DNA of 64,000 bases from Adenophora triphylla var. japonica. Lineage: Eukaryota > Streptophyta > Magnoliopsida > Asterales > Campanulaceae. Within the stretch, counting starts at the first letter, position 1. Each line of letters starts with the position of its first letter. Both the position numbers and the translations under genes were made by a program. The stretch covers positions 62,001 to 126,000 of the forward strand of contig JAFEMH010000931.1 of NCBI GenBank assembly GCA_022495995.1, in the 5' to 3' direction. Under the pieces are notes generated by a model. The model searched no databases and was not told where the DNA came from. It saw only the letters and a list, made by a program, of their open reading frames with translations. Positions 1 through 11,339 of the stretch are shown here, one piece after another.

Positions 1-335
1 ATCCACTTATTATTGATCGGTCACCATGTCAATGATTTACCGATTTTTAATTTACCGATCATCGTCACAACCGATCCTTGTGACCGGTTAAACTCGCTAC
101 ATGTTGTCCCAATTAAAAAAAAATCTGCCTGCATACGCGCGCCTCTGTCTGCGCGTGTATTGCACGCGCCATTTTCATTCCAACCATGACATGCCACGTG
201 TAATTTGCGTAGCATATCTTCAATTATGCCATGAAAGGAAATGACTAAATTGATTCTGAAATTTTGGCAAAATTTTTGGCGCTATTCCTGTTAATTGGAT
301 GACCTGCTTTAATAGATAGATAGATTTGTTTGTTT
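1..335. repeat. ACCGAT-rich dispersed repeat, copy A
   Basis: Starts with clustered ACCGATCC / GATCGGTCACCATG words, then a GC-rich stem (ACGCGCGC...GCGCGTGT near 134-158), a CCACGTGTAATTTGC stretch and GGATGACCTGCTTTAATAG. The same order of blocks recurs at 3396-3770, and the first block recurs alone at 593-700. The copies differ at many positions, so this is an old dispersed repeat. No transposase or terminal structure is visible, so the class is unknown. Confidence 0.7.
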
Positions 336-592
336 GGAGTTCAATTGTGGCCTTGTTGACCGATTAGCCTTGACCCCTGTTAATTGGATGACCTGTTTTA
401 ATAGATAGATAGATTTGTTTGTTTGGAGTTCAATTGTGGCCTTGTTCACCGATTTGCCTTGACCGATTGGGTTTGACCGATTGTTTGTTTGCTTGACCGA
501 TTGTATTTGCTTTGTGTTTGGATCGGTTTGTGTTTGGATCGGTTGTGGTCGTGGGTTGTGGCTGACCGATTGTGGTCTGGTTTGAATCGATC

Positions 593-700
593 ATCCACTT
601 ATTATTGATCGGCCATCATGTTAATAATTTACCGACTCTTAATTTATCGATCTTTGTCACAACCGATCCTTGTGATCGATTGATAACATGTTGATACATT
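593..700. repeat. ACCGAT-rich repeat, partial copy
   Basis: Repeats the first ~100 bp of the block at window position 1 with scattered substitutions, then diverges before the GC-rich stem. An inverted, degenerate relative lies at about 1430-1690 (GGATCGGTAA, GGTGACCGGTC). Confidence 0.65.
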
Positions 701-737
701 TTCCAATTTTATATATAGAGAATATATAGAGATATAT

Positions 738-825
738 AGAGAGAGATAGCGATGTGGGATTAATTCTTTTTGTAACAAAACGTAAGTCCATTGGTTGATT
801 TAATCCCACATCGCTATCTCTCTCT
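738..825. repeat. Perfect 26-bp inverted repeat carrying two snRNA-type USE motifs
   Basis: Arms 738-763 and 800-825 are exact reverse complements around a 36-bp spacer. Each arm contains ATCCCACATCG (plus strand 803-813, minus strand 750-760), a perfect match to the plant snRNA upstream sequence element RTCCCACATCG. A TATA-like TTTTATACA follows the plus-strand copy by about 20 bp, and TATATAT follows the minus-strand copy. No snRNA body is recognisable on either side, so this is reported as a hairpin repeat, not an RNA gene. Confidence 0.7.
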
Positions 826-962
826 CTCTAGTTTTATACATTATGGAAAACTTCCTTAAACACTACATTATCAGTATATAGATCAAATTTGTAAGGCTTA
901 TCATCATTACAAATCAATATTTTAATGCCATCAGTTAGTTGCCACTCCAAGCAAATCAAATC

Positions 963-1190
963 AAGGTACAAACTCCGTCTCACTTTAAATTACAAAATAA
1001 TAATTATTAGTAAAAAAACTAAATAAAAATATTATTTTTTCCATCTCAAATAAATAATTTAAAAAATATACTTCTATAAAAAATTATCTTGTTCATTTCA
1101 AAAATAAATATTATTTTTGACTCAAAATGAATAACCAAAAAATAATACTACATTTTTAATCCAAAAAAATGATCATTACTTTCTTCATCC
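963..1190. mobile_element. MITE-like repeat, copy 1 (left half)
   Basis: Begins AACTCCGTCTCACTTTAAAT and runs into AT-rich sequence also present at 1698-1890 and 2353-2520. Only the left half of the hairpin version is present. Confidence 0.6.
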
Positions 1191-1429
1191 CAATGAATAT
1201 TTTAAAAATTAATGTTCATTTTTTTGAACAAAAAATGTAGCATTATTTTTCTTTAATTTCTGGCTTATTAACGAAAAAGCATTACTTTAAAGTCGATTGC
1301 AAGCTTATTAAAAATTAATGAGCTTTACTTCCTCCACGTCTAAATGAGCATTACTTTCATGTTTTTCCTTAATTTCTGGCTTATTAACAAAAAAGCATAC
1401 CAAGGATCAAAAAAGCAAGAATCGGTCAG

Positions 1430-1690
1430 CAGACCAAGGATCGATAAGGTATTGTGGTGACCTATAATTAACAAAAGCAAAAGCAGACCAAGGATCGGTA
1501 AGGTAACTTGGTGACCCGTCACCACATTTGTTAAAATTATCAAGGATCGGTAAATCATTGAAATGGTGACCGGTCAAAAATGGCATGAACTTAACTGATC
1601 CTTTAGAGTTCAAATTACCAAAGCAGGTCACAACCGATCCAAATCAGACCACAACCGATTCAAACCAGGTCACAACCGATCCATACCAAA
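1430..1690 (-). repeat. Inverted ACCGAT-rich repeat segment
   Basis: GGATCGGTAA, GGTGACCGGTC and CACAACCGATCC words appear here in reverse orientation to the copies at 1-115 and 3396-3530. Degenerate; no coding potential seen. Confidence 0.5.
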
Positions 1691-1697
1691 CCAAATG

Positions 1698-2016
1698 TAC
1701 AAACTCCGTCTCACTTTAAATTATAAAATAATAATTATTAATAAAGAAAACTAAATAGAAATATTATTTTTTCCATCTCAAATAAATACTTTAAAAAATA
1801 TATTTCTATAAAAAATTATAATCTTCATTTCAAAAATAAATATTACTTTCGACTCAAAATGAATAACAAAAAAAATACTACATTTTTTAAATGAAGATTA
1901 TAATTTTTTTATAAAAATATATTTTTTAAAGTATTTATTTGAGATGAAAAAAATAATATTTCTATTTAGTTTTATTTATTAATAATTATTATTTTGTAAT
2001 TTAAAGTGAACGGAGA
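1698..2016. mobile_element. Hairpin MITE, full copy
   Basis: Left arm from ACTCCGTCTCACTTTAAAT pairs with a right arm ending in TTTAAAGTGAACGGAG. Each arm is about 120 bp with few mismatches and the centre is AT-rich, so the whole unit folds into one long hairpin. There is no ORF. It is consistent with a non-autonomous DNA transposon; the superfamily is not clear from the ends. Confidence 0.75.
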
Positions 2017-2037
2017 TTATTGTTTGTAATGGAACAT

Positions 2038-2157
2038 TTCACTTTCTTTTTCTATCGATGTGGGAATTGAGATATCCCTCTTTCTCTACCAGCGTATACG
2101 GGCATTTTTCTGCGTGTGAAAAACCGCCTGTGTACACGCGCCTATGTCGGCGCGTGT
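2038..2157. repeat. GC-rich stem-loop module, copy 1
   Basis: A ~120-bp block containing CGATGTGGGAATT and the stem ACACGCGCC / GGCGCGTGT around a 6-nt loop TATGTC. The block recurs at 2947-3066 with about ten differences. A diverged relative of the stem occurs in the repeats at 134-158 and ~3555-3575. Confidence 0.7.
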
Positions 2158-2352
2158 GACACCGACCCAAATCCAAAATCAAATCAATTTTTCCTGCCTT
2201 GAGCCTTATCGATCCAAAATCATATCAATTCCCTGCCTTGCCTTTTTGCCTGCTTAACCGACCAAACAAATCTATCCTTAACTGATCCAAAACCAAAACA
2301 ATTCCCTGCCTTGCCTTTGCTTGCTTAACTGATCCAAACAAACCAACCACCG

Positions 2353-2551
2353 GTACAAACTCCGTTTCACTTTAAATTATAAAATAATAATTATTAATAA
2401 AGAAAACTAAATAGAAATATTATTTTTTCATCTCAAATAAATACTTTAAAAATATACCTCTATAAAAAATTATAATCTTCATTTAAAAAATAAATATTAC
2501 TTTCGACTCAAATAGTCTCTATGAATTTGTAATTTAAAGTGAGACGGAGTT
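2353..2551. mobile_element. MITE-like repeat, copy 3 (internally deleted)
   Basis: Left end AACTCCGTTTCACTTTAAAT and right end TTTAAAGTGAGACGGAG bound ~200 bp. Most of the right arm seen at 1888-2016 is missing. Confidence 0.65.
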
Positions 2552-2946
2552 TTTACTTTAATTTTTTTATTTGATTTATTTGCTAACCGATTGTGCCTTG
2601 CAGCCTTGGTTTGTGTTTTACCGTTTCATTTTTTGATTTGATTTGTTTGCTGATCGATTGTGCCTTGCAGCCTTGGTTTGTGTTTGACCGATTGTGCTTT
2701 GGTTTGTGTTTGACCGATTGTGACTTGGTTTGTGTTTAACCGATTACGGTTTATCGGTTATACCGATTTTAACCATTTTTAATTTTTTTTCTTTTTCAAA
2801 TTATGTTTTTAAAATAAATTTTTAACAAAATTATTTTTTGAAAAAATTCAAGGCCACGGTCAAGGCCGGCCAATTCTAGCAATGCTACGGCCGAATGATT
2901 ATGCTAACCTTGGCCAAGGCCTCATTATATACCAAGACAAGGCCAT

Positions 2947-3066
2947 TTCACTTTATTTTTCTATCGATGTGGGAATTGAGATATCCCTCCTTCTCTACCT
3001 GCGTACACGGGCATTTTCCCGGGTGTGAAAAACCGCCTGTGTACACGCGCCTATGTCGGCGCGTGT
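2947..3066. repeat. GC-rich stem-loop module, copy 2
   Basis: Second copy of the block at 2038-2157. It keeps the ACACGCGCC-TATGTC-GGCGCGTGT stem-loop (3043-3066) and has a second, imperfect stem near 3004-3027, with centres about 39 bp apart. Confidence 0.7.
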
Positions 3067-3075
3067 TTGTTTGAA

Positions 3076-3150
3076 AAAAATAATATTTTTATTTAATTTT
3101 TTTATTAATATTTATTATTTTGTAATTTAAAGTGAGACGGAGACGGAGTG
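3076..3150. mobile_element. MITE-like repeat, right-end fragment
   Basis: Matches the right arm of the hairpin MITE at 1698-2016 and ends in TTTAAAGTGAGACGGAG. Confidence 0.55.
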
Positions 3151-3179
3151 TACTTGGTTTGGATTTGGTTTGGATGGCC

Positions 3180-3480
3180 TTGTTTGTTTGGATCATGCTT
3201 GGATCGGTCCAATCCATATTGACCGGTCATGGATGGCCTTGTTTGTTTAGATCTTGCTTGGATCGGTCCAATCCGTATTGACCGGTCACCATGTTCTTGT
3301 TTGTTTGGATCGGTCAACCATAATATTGACAGGTCACACCATGTCCTTCTTGTTTGTTTGGATCGTTCATTCAATAATATTGACCGGTCACCATGTCAAT
3401 TATTGATCGGTCACCATGTCAAGAATCGGTATCGGTCATCCAATAATATTGACCGGTCACCATGTCAATGATTTACCGAT
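3180..3480. repeat. Degenerate tandem array with GACCGGTCA core
   Basis: About five degenerate units of 50-70 bp, each with TTGTTTGTTTGGATCGGTC followed by ATATTGACCGGTCACCATG. GACCGGTC is itself palindromic. The array runs directly into copy B of the ACCGAT-rich repeat. Confidence 0.65.
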
Positions 3481-3770
3481 TCTTGATTTACTGATCCTTG
3501 TCACAACCGATCTTGTGACCGGTTAAACTCGCTAAATGATGTCCCATTTAAAAAAAAATTGTCTGCATACACGCACCTCTGTCGACGCGTTTATTTCAAG
3601 CGTCATTTTTCTTCCAATCACGACTTGCCACGTGTACTTTGCATAGCATATCTTCAATTATGCTATGGAAGTAAATGACTAAATTGCCCCTAAAATTTTG
3701 ACGAAATTTTTGGCGCTACTACTGTTCATTGGATGACCTGCTTTAATATATAGATAGATGATAGGTCATG
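3396..3770. repeat. ACCGAT-rich dispersed repeat, copy B
   Basis: Same block order as 1-335: ACCGAT words, CTCGCTAAATGATGTCCC, GC-rich stem remnant, GCCACGTGTACTTTGC, GGATGACCTGCTTTAATA. It is diverged by scattered substitutions. Confidence 0.7.
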
Positions 3771-4521
3771 TGACACCGCCACGTGTTGTGACCGACTTTT
3801 TTGCACTCTAATCTTGATTTTATGGATTTAAGCAATGTGATAATAGCCTACGGTCTATAATTAATTTAGGGACGGAGGAGGTAGTAATAAACATTATTAC
3901 TATTGTATGTTATCTTAGCTAGATTCAAGATTTGTAGTGTAGTTGAATTCGAGTATTGCAATGTTGGCATTCATCAAAATTTAGACATGGTCCCCTACCA
4001 CCTTGTTGAATCGAAGTGGACATTTAAAATTAAGACATTCCTTAAATTCTCAAATCCCAAGATGGGTTTGGTTTTTCTTGAATTTCTTCCTCCTTTCAAA
4101 GCAAAATTAATTAGTTTGTTTTTAATGTTATTTGGGGTAGATTAGAGGCCTCCATATCTAGTGGAGGTTTCTTTCATTTTTATGGAGACCAAAAGTGAAG
4201 ATTTTTTGTTATTTGTGCCTTTGCCTTAAGTTTGTATCCATTTGTACTAAATTGTATCATATATTCTTGTAATACGCAATAATTGTGAAACTTCGTGCGT
4301 GACAATAGATCTGTAATAAACTTTATAAATAATGTGATGTGAACACAGTTTTCTTGAATGATACTGCACTTTCATAAAGAGAAATAGTATACTCTTGTAC
4401 CCTTTCCTCATTTTTCTGAATAAATGTTGCAATTTTCATTTTGATTCGTATCAAAATAAATATCGCGTTTCAATCTAAGAAAGCGATTTAGTATAATTTT
4501 ATCATTATACATGTAATATAT
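3771..4521. other. No supported feature
   Basis: AT-rich unique-looking sequence. The reading frames here (for example 80 codons at 3903) have no recognisable domain. A GGGACGGAGGAGG string at ~3870 resembles one end of a Stowaway-type MITE, but I see no partner end. Confidence 0.4.
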
Positions 4522-4849
4522 TCTCTCCGTCCCACCCGATTGGGACATTTTTCATATCCCACTTGAAATAGAACAATCTCAAAATAGAAATGTTTTACTC
4601 GGTGGGACCCACTCACATACTCACAATAACTTTTCCCTTATTATTCCATATCCCATTTTTTCTTTCCTACCTCATTTTTTATACTAACGATACCTGCTTC
4701 ACAACACTTGATTGCATTTTTTTTATATTTTCACATTATTTATATCATGATATAATTTGATTAAAATTAATTTATTTTTAATAACACAACATTTGTTTTA
4801 GATAGATAAAAAAACCTCCCATACTTATTAATATGAGATGGAAGGAGTA
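4522..4849. mobile_element. Stowaway-like MITE (CTCCGTCCC type), decayed
   Basis: Left end CTCTCCGTCCCACCCGATTG, right end ATATGAGATGGAAGGAGTA, about 328 bp, no ORF. The right end is degraded. Similar CTCC(A/G)TCCC-ended units occur at 21329, 47471, 53296, 53581, 55131 and 63749. Confidence 0.55.
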
Positions 4850-5661
4850 TAAAGTATAAACTATAAAGAGCTTTGTTAAATTCTTGTGAAAATGGAAATA
4901 AACTAGTGGAAAGGAATGTAAATGGTTTGGGCCCAAGGTTTTTATTGGGCTGAAAATTATTTAAATGGGCTCAAATAAACCTCAAGACTGTTTTCTCAAA
5001 TTCAGCATTTTAAACAAAAAAGTCCAGTCCAGAAATAAGTAAACGAAAGTGAAATTCACATTGAATATCTCCTTTTTATATACTCTTTAAAAATATTTCC
5101 ATTTATTTAATAATTATTTTTATTGAATTTCTATAAATACTTATCCAAACAAAATTTATACTTACCATTAAAAGTACTACCATTAATAATTTTAGTATAT
5201 TTATTACTAGTAGAATAAATGAAATGATATAAATTATTATTCAAAATTAATCATTTAAAAAAAATTGGGACTATATTTTGGGGCGGTGAGGGAAGTATTA
5301 TGTCCTTAACAGAATTTTTTTTTTTTTAATTTCTTGATCCAATTTTGTTTCAACAATTAATTGACCTGTCATTATTATTTTTGAGATTATATTTACATAT
5401 ATTAGAATAAAGAGATGTGTTCTAATAGTAAGGAAAGAAAAGTATTTAATTGCCTAAATTGTTATTGAGTCAGAGTTACTTAATTTAGGAGTATTACTAA
5501 TTAGAATTAGATTCATATTAGAATAAATAGATTTATTATTAGAATAATAAGATTTGTCAGACGTGTATTAAAATTATGATTAATATAATATGTGTATAAA
5601 TATAAATCCTCTAGATTATATAAATTTTGAGTTAAGTTAAAAGAGTTAACTTAGTTAGGAG
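4850..5661. repeat. AT-rich region with duplicated promoter-like unit
   Basis: No gene seen. From ~5480 a unit starting TTAGGAGTATTACTAATTAG and containing AGATTTGTCAG and GTATAAATATAAATCC is followed at 5651 by the start of a second copy (TTAGTTAGGAG). That copy is interrupted by the copia element at 5662 and resumes at 12429 (AGGAGTATTTTCAATTAG ... AGATTTGTTAAAC ... GTATAAATATGAGC). Confidence 0.5.
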
Positions 5662-6117
5662 TGTTGGAACAAAATGATCCATCAAACCATGAACCATCTT
5701 ATAACTAGATTACGAAGAGAAGAAGATGAAGACGGAAGCGTGTACCTGAAGAATCCATTATTGTGTTCTTGATCTTGTTCTTGAATAAATGAGAGAGTAG
5801 GAAAATAGTACTTCTAAATGATTGTGCCCACACTAGTTCTTCTTAGATGAATGAAGAATGATTTTATGACTGAATTGTAATGTAGTTAAATGTCTCAAAT
5901 GGGCTGATGGATAGCCTATATATAGATTGAGAATGGGCACTTCATTTAGGGACTACACCCTTTCGTAAAATTGTCGGTGAGAAGTTACCATTATGCCCAT
6001 CATTTAATGGTACTTACACCTAATGAAATTCTACATATTTGGTCTATACTTTAACATTATTAAATGATTATAACATATGGAATTAAATAACACATATTAT
6101 TAATCCATGTTCTAACA
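5662..6117 (-). repeat. 3' LTR of copia element A
   Basis: 456 bp, TG...CA, 5-bp TSD AGGAG immediately outside. About 97-98% identical to the LTR at 11973-12428 by eye. Confidence 0.93.
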
Positions 6118-6129
6118 ATCTCCCACTTG
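6118..6129 (-). other. Polypurine tract of copia element A
   Basis: On the minus strand reads AAGTGGGAGAT directly before the 3' LTR, as expected for the plus-strand primer. Confidence 0.75.
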
Positions 6130-6486
6130 AATTAATATTAATATGTATCTTTTACTAAATAAATTCCTTAATCATTGATAACATGAATGACAACCCTTAT
6201 GTGCACGTTTATTGTCATCCAACATAATCCTGTCCATTAGTCTTATAAGTATAGGGACTAAAGGGGCAGTCGTTGTAATTGATTCGCAACTAAATCCACA
6301 TTAATCACATATATATATCCAACTAAATGACATAGATTAAGTATAGATATGTAGCATGGAATATTAATGAATATATATGAAGAATGTATATATATATTCT
6401 CCAACTAGTCCTACTTAACCAAATGAGATAAAATATAAACAAAAAACAACATAAAGAAATAGAAAACAGCGTAAACTCCCACTGAT

Positions 6487-7179
6487 TTAAGCATTATCAA
6501 AGGTTATTACACCCATATGAGGAACATGCTCGTGAAATACTAAAGGAGATAACGCCTTAGTAAATGAATCCGCAAGCATAGAGTTTGTAACAATAAGTTC
6601 TATTTCTATTTGTTCATTTTGTACTCTTTCTCTTACAACAAGAAACTTAATATCTATATGCTTAGATTTAGATGAACTCTTGTTGTTGTTAGAGTACAAT
6701 ACCGCGGCCCGATTGTCACAATATAACTTAAGTGGTCTTTCAACACCTTTGACAATTCGCAGTCCTTCAATGAATTTACGCAGCCATATAGCTTGATTGG
6801 ATGCCTCGTAGCAAGCAACAAATTCGACTTCCATGGTGGAAGTAGTTACTAATGTTTGCTTGGCACTTCTCCAAGAAATTGCTCCACCGACCAAAGTGAA
6901 GACATAACCTGATGTCGATTTCTGACTATCTTGGCATCCAGCAAAGTCGGAATCAGAATAACCAATGATCTCAAGGTGATCCGACTTTGTATATGTAAGC
7001 ATGTAGTTCTTTGTATTTTGTAAGTATCTCATCACCCTTTTGGCTGCAACCCAATGTTCTTTTCCCGGATTGCTTTGGTATCGATCAAGCATGCCAACAA
7101 TAAAAGCAAGATTCGGACGAGTACAGACTTGTGCATACATTAAGCTTCCTACTACCGATGCATATGGGATTTCTTTCAT
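6487..7179 (-). pseudogene. Copia A: RT C-terminus and RNase H
   Basis: A 230-codon frame starting YASVVGSLMYAQVCTRPNLA, the conserved copia segment after RT, followed by the RNase H domain with SDSDFAG, STMEVEF, LYCDNRAA and SKHIDIKFL. The C-terminal NSMLADSFTKAL motif is typical of copia polyproteins. It overlaps the RT frame at 7176-8168 by four bases in another phase, so a frameshift split the original polyprotein here. Not expected to give an active enzyme. Confidence 0.9.
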
Positions 7180-8168
7180 AAACTTGGATTCAATATTATT
7201 TTTAGGACATTGCTTAGACTGAATTTATCTCCCTTAGAGACAGGGGTGTCATGTGGTTTACAATTTTGCATGCTAAACCTTTGTAATACCTTCTCTATAT
7301 AGCTCTTTTGTGATAATTCTAAAATACCTCGTGAACGATCACAATGTATTTGGATTCCTAATACAAAAGATGCTTCACCAAGATCTTTCATCTCAAATTT
7401 GTTTGAGAGAAATTTCTTAGTTTCCTTAAGAAGGTTCTTATCATTACTAGCAAGTAAAATGTCATCCACATATAAGACCAAAAATATAAATCTACTCCCG
7501 CTGAACTTATGGTATACACAATCTTCACCAAGATTTATTTCAAAATCAAATGAAAGAATAACTTGGTTAAATTTTAAGTACCATTGACGAGATGCTTGCT
7601 TAAGCCCATAAATGGATTTCTTAAGTTTACAAACTAGTTGACTAGTTTGATCCGAATCAGTCACCATTTCTGGTTTCTTCATATAGATAGTTTCCTCAAT
7701 GTCGCCATTGAGAAAAGCTGTCTTTACATCCATTTGATGAAGCTCAAGATCAAAATGTGCTACTAATGCCATAATGATCCTAAAAGCATTTTTAGAGGAT
7801 ACCGGTGAAAATATTTTTTTGTAATCAATGCCTTCTTTTTGAGTAAATCCTTTAGCGACAAGACGAGATTTATGTCTTTCCACATTACCTTGTGAATCCC
7901 TTTTGGTCTTAAAGACCCATTTACACCAAATGGGTTTCACATTCTTAGGTAATGGGACAAGATCCCAAACGTCATTATCTGTCATGGATTTTAACTCTTC
8001 ATTTATGAAATTAATCCACTTATGAGAATTTGGACCACTAATGGCTTCATGAAAGGTGATAGGTTCATCTTCCACTAAACCTAACGGTTCCTCATTCTCG
8101 GCAAGATAAACATCATAAAAATTCGGAATTGCACTCCTTCTTACTCTATTAGATCTTCTTAAGGGCAC
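7176..8168 (-). pseudogene. Copia A: reverse transcriptase
   Basis: A 330-codon frame with the RVT_2 (copia-type RT) signature: WCKWVFKTKRD, HKSRLVAKGFTQKEGIDY, MDVKTAFLNGDIEE and the catalytic LYVDDILLAS. It is preceded in the same frame by a stop at 8211 and joined by frameshift to the RNase H frame. RT motifs are intact, but the polyprotein is not continuous. Confidence 0.92.
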
Positions 8169-8210
8169 CGGTTCTTCTTGATGTTGAATTTTCTCATCAA
8201 CATTTTCATG

Positions 8211-9599
8211 TTATTCATTAATAGGAGAATTAACGTCATTTTGAATATTATGTTCTTGTCGAATTTCAGGCACAAGTGCTTGATTTTCGATAGGAACTAT
8301 ATGAAGAGGTATAGAAACAAATTCCTCTTCTAACTCCTCAAATTCAAAATTACTATTTAAAATTTCCCCTCTAAATTCAACATCCTCAAAGAACCTAGCA
8401 TTTTTCATCTCGAAAAAGATTCTAGTTTTTGGGTCATAGAATTTATATCCTCTAGATCTTTGAGAATATCCTACAAAATAACTACTAACGGTCTTAGAGT
8501 CCAACTTTCCTTCGTTAGGTTTATAAGGCCTAGCTTCGGCTGGACAACCCCAAACATGAAGATGATTTAGGGACGATTTCTTGCCTGTCCATAATTCAAA
8601 AGGGGTTTTGTCAATAGCTTTTGAAGGAGCTAGATTAAGTATGTAGGTTGCGGTTTTCAAGGCATCACCCCATAATGAGTGAGGCAAAGAAGTACAAGAA
8701 ACCATACTTCTTACCATATCCTTAAGGGTTCTATTACGTCTCTCGGCTATACCATTCATGCTAGGTGTCCCTGACATGGTGTAGTGAGGGACAATCCCAC
8801 ACTCTTCCAAATGGCGAGCAAAAGGATCTGGACGTTATTCTCCCGAACCGTCATTCCGACCGTAATATTCATCACCACGATCGGATCTAACGTTCTTAAT
8901 AGTCTTTTCAAGCTGATTTTCAACTTCGGCTTTAAAAGACTTGAAAACCTCAAATGATTGAGACTTTTCATGAAGCAAATAAATGTATCCATAACGAGAG
9001 AAGTCATCTATGAACGTAATGAAATATGTTTGTCCGTTCCATGAAGGGGTAGAGAACGGACCACATATATCCGTATGAATCAGTTCTAAGACTTTTGTAG
9101 CTCTCAAGGATTCTTTATTTTTGTTGCTGTTTGTAAATTTTCCCTTAAGGCATTCAATACAAAAGTTATTTTCCGGAGTATCAAGCTTTTCCAATATTTC
9201 CTCGGACACAAGCTTGTCAATTCTTCTTTTAGAGATATGACCCAAACGCCTATGCCACAAGGTATAAGAATTTTTACTTGAAAACTTTCGTTTTATGCCT
9301 CTAGAGTTAGTTTCATTATTATGGGACTCATTTAATGAATTGACTGTGTCAAGTAAATATAGATTATCAATATAAGATAAAGAACTAGTACCAAAAAGCT
9401 TTGAATTGAAAAACAAATTACATTTATTATTACCAAAGATACAGGAATAACCTTCCCTATCTAATGTAGTGACGAAAATCAAATTCCGTCTAAAAGATGG
9501 TATAATAAATACATTATTCAAAACTAAAAAATATCCGGTACTAAGAGATAATCTAAAAGTCCCTATGCCCTCCACCTCTACCGGCTTTCCAGCTCCCAT
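8211..9599 (-). pseudogene. Copia A: integrase
   Basis: Two frames separated by a stop near 8835. The upstream part has the HHCC zinc domain (LWHRRLGH ... CIECLKGK) and the core start HTDICGPF. The catalytic residues are visible as D (TDICGPF), D (RSDRGDEYY) and, beyond the stop, E ([10 protein letters not shown]). The C-terminal part carries [14 protein letters not shown] and [12 protein letters not shown]. The nonsense codon between the second D and the E disables integrase. A second stop ends the frame at 8211, before RT. Confidence 0.9.
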
Positions 9600-9647
9600 G
9601 TAGATATATCTTTCATCTTCATTGGGCGTTCGGTAGTTCAGACAACC

Positions 9648-10552
9648 CTACATACATGAACTTATGTGAGTAGTTGCACCAGAATCTAACCACCATGTAT
9701 GCGAAGGACTTGAAACTAAATTTGCCTCAGTACAAACAAAGCTAAATGACATACCATTCTTAATTCGCCATTGGTGATATTTAGGGCAGTCATACTTTAT
9801 GTGAGTAAGGTACTTGCAAAAGAAGCATTTCTTCACCTTTTGATCATTTGATGATCCCTTAGGCTTCTTTGTTGCAACCGCAATCTCCTTACCTTTTCTC
9901 TTTATCCCACGAGAAGAGGTAGATGCATAATGAGCACTTTCGGGTTTATTTTGTTTTAATCTATCCTCTTCCTCTGTCACATGTGAAATCAACTCATTGA
10001 TGTTCCACTTGTCCTTTTGACAGTTATAGGTCGTTTCAAAATGACCGAATTGATGAGGAAGAGAAATTAAAGCCAAATGCACAAGCAAGTCTTTCGAAAG
10101 GTCCAACTTGAGTGCCTTTAATTTAGAAGATAGGTGAAACATTTCCATTATATATTCCCTTAAGCTTTCGGTGCCCTTGTACCTCATGGAAACAAGCTTT
10201 CTTAAGGTAGCACTTGTTTCCAATTTATCTCTTTTATAAAGCGTTCCTCAAGGGCATCCAAGAAACCTTTAGCTCCAACATCCTCAGAGACACTATTCAA
10301 AAAAGTCTCCGGGACTGCATTTTGCATGATACTTAGGCTCACGCGATTAGAACGGTTCCACCTCTCTAGACTTAAGCGTTCTTTCGCAGTGCTTTTGTCA
10401 GTAAGAGGGGCGGGACTTGGTTCTCTTAATGCGAGATCAAGGTCCATGCAGCCTAAGATCATAGTTATTTTCTTTTTCCAAGTTTTAAAGTTGATCCCAG
10501 TAAGCAAAGGTATGTTGTTAATGGCAGTAGTTACGGATGAAGCATTAATCAA
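9648..10552 (-). pseudogene. Copia A: gag and protease
   Basis: Gag starts at 10552 (MINASSVTTAINNIP) and contains the UBN2-type region (GINFKTWKKKITMILGCMDL). A frameshift near 10225 shifts reading to the frame ending at 9648, which has the CCHC zinc knuckle CFFCKYLTHIKYDC and the protease motif WWLDSGATTHIS. A stop at 9648-9650 separates protease from integrase. The sequence resembles the Tnt1 type of plant copia elements. Confidence 0.9.
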
Positions 10553-11339
10553 ATCTGAGGGAGAAGAACAAGATGAAACACAAAACCATATATAAGAATC
10601 TACACAATGATTAATTATATCAAATGAATTCCATCAAAACAAAAGATAATTAACATGACATCAAGACTAATTTTTAGATTGCGAATTGACTCACAATTTG
10701 ATTTATCTTAGGATAAACAAATAGCTTAAACAATACACTTTAAATACTTGCCTTCCTTTGGGCCGATTCAAGTATAGAAAATGTCCTAAAGTTTAAGGTA
10801 CCTGTTACCCAGCAATAAAGAATATAAACAATTCACTTTAAACACTCGCCTTCCTTTGGGATGGTTCAAAGTATTTAAAATGACCTAAAGTTTAATTCAA
10901 TTATTACCCTATGAATGCAAATACTTAGTCAACAACAAGGTCTCCTTTGGAAAACAAGCATGTTATCACATATCAACATTTACATTCATCTTTTAACAAG
11001 TTTGAATTTAATCAACAAGGTCTCCTTTGGGAAATAAGCATGTTAATTTTGTCCAAAATATTAAGGATATAATTAATCTGAAACATAAGGCCTTAAGGTA
11101 ATTAATGAAATTTATTAATAAAAGATAGTAATCCTTTTGTTCTACCCGTCCATTCTTTAAAGTTTGATAACTTATAAGAACCGCCGAAGCGTGACTGGTG
11201 TCCAGATACTATAATTTACTAACAAATTATCACAAATTCTGGGCACAAATTAATGTGTACTTTATTCAAAAAAGAATGAAAATTGATCAAAATAGCAAAA
11301 GATTGAAAATTTTGAAAATTTGGCCAAAATCAAGTGGTG
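10553..11339 (-). repeat. Copia A leader with tandem duplications
   Basis: Untranslated leader between gag and primer site. Two ~100-bp units with CACTTTAAA, CGCCTTCCTTTGGG and CCTAAAGTTTAA occur at ~10735-10905, and two units with CAACAAGGTCTCCTTTGG at ~10930-11045. No ORF. Confidence 0.7.

Noticed and set aside
803..840. snRNA or other Pol III RNA gene after the USE/TATA motifs
   Set aside because: No U1-U6, U3, 7SL or MRP sequence follows; only the promoter-like motifs are visible.
3105..3471. 80-89-codon ORFs rich in DRS/CLF repeats
   Set aside because: Translation of the GACCGGTCA tandem array on both strands; no domain.
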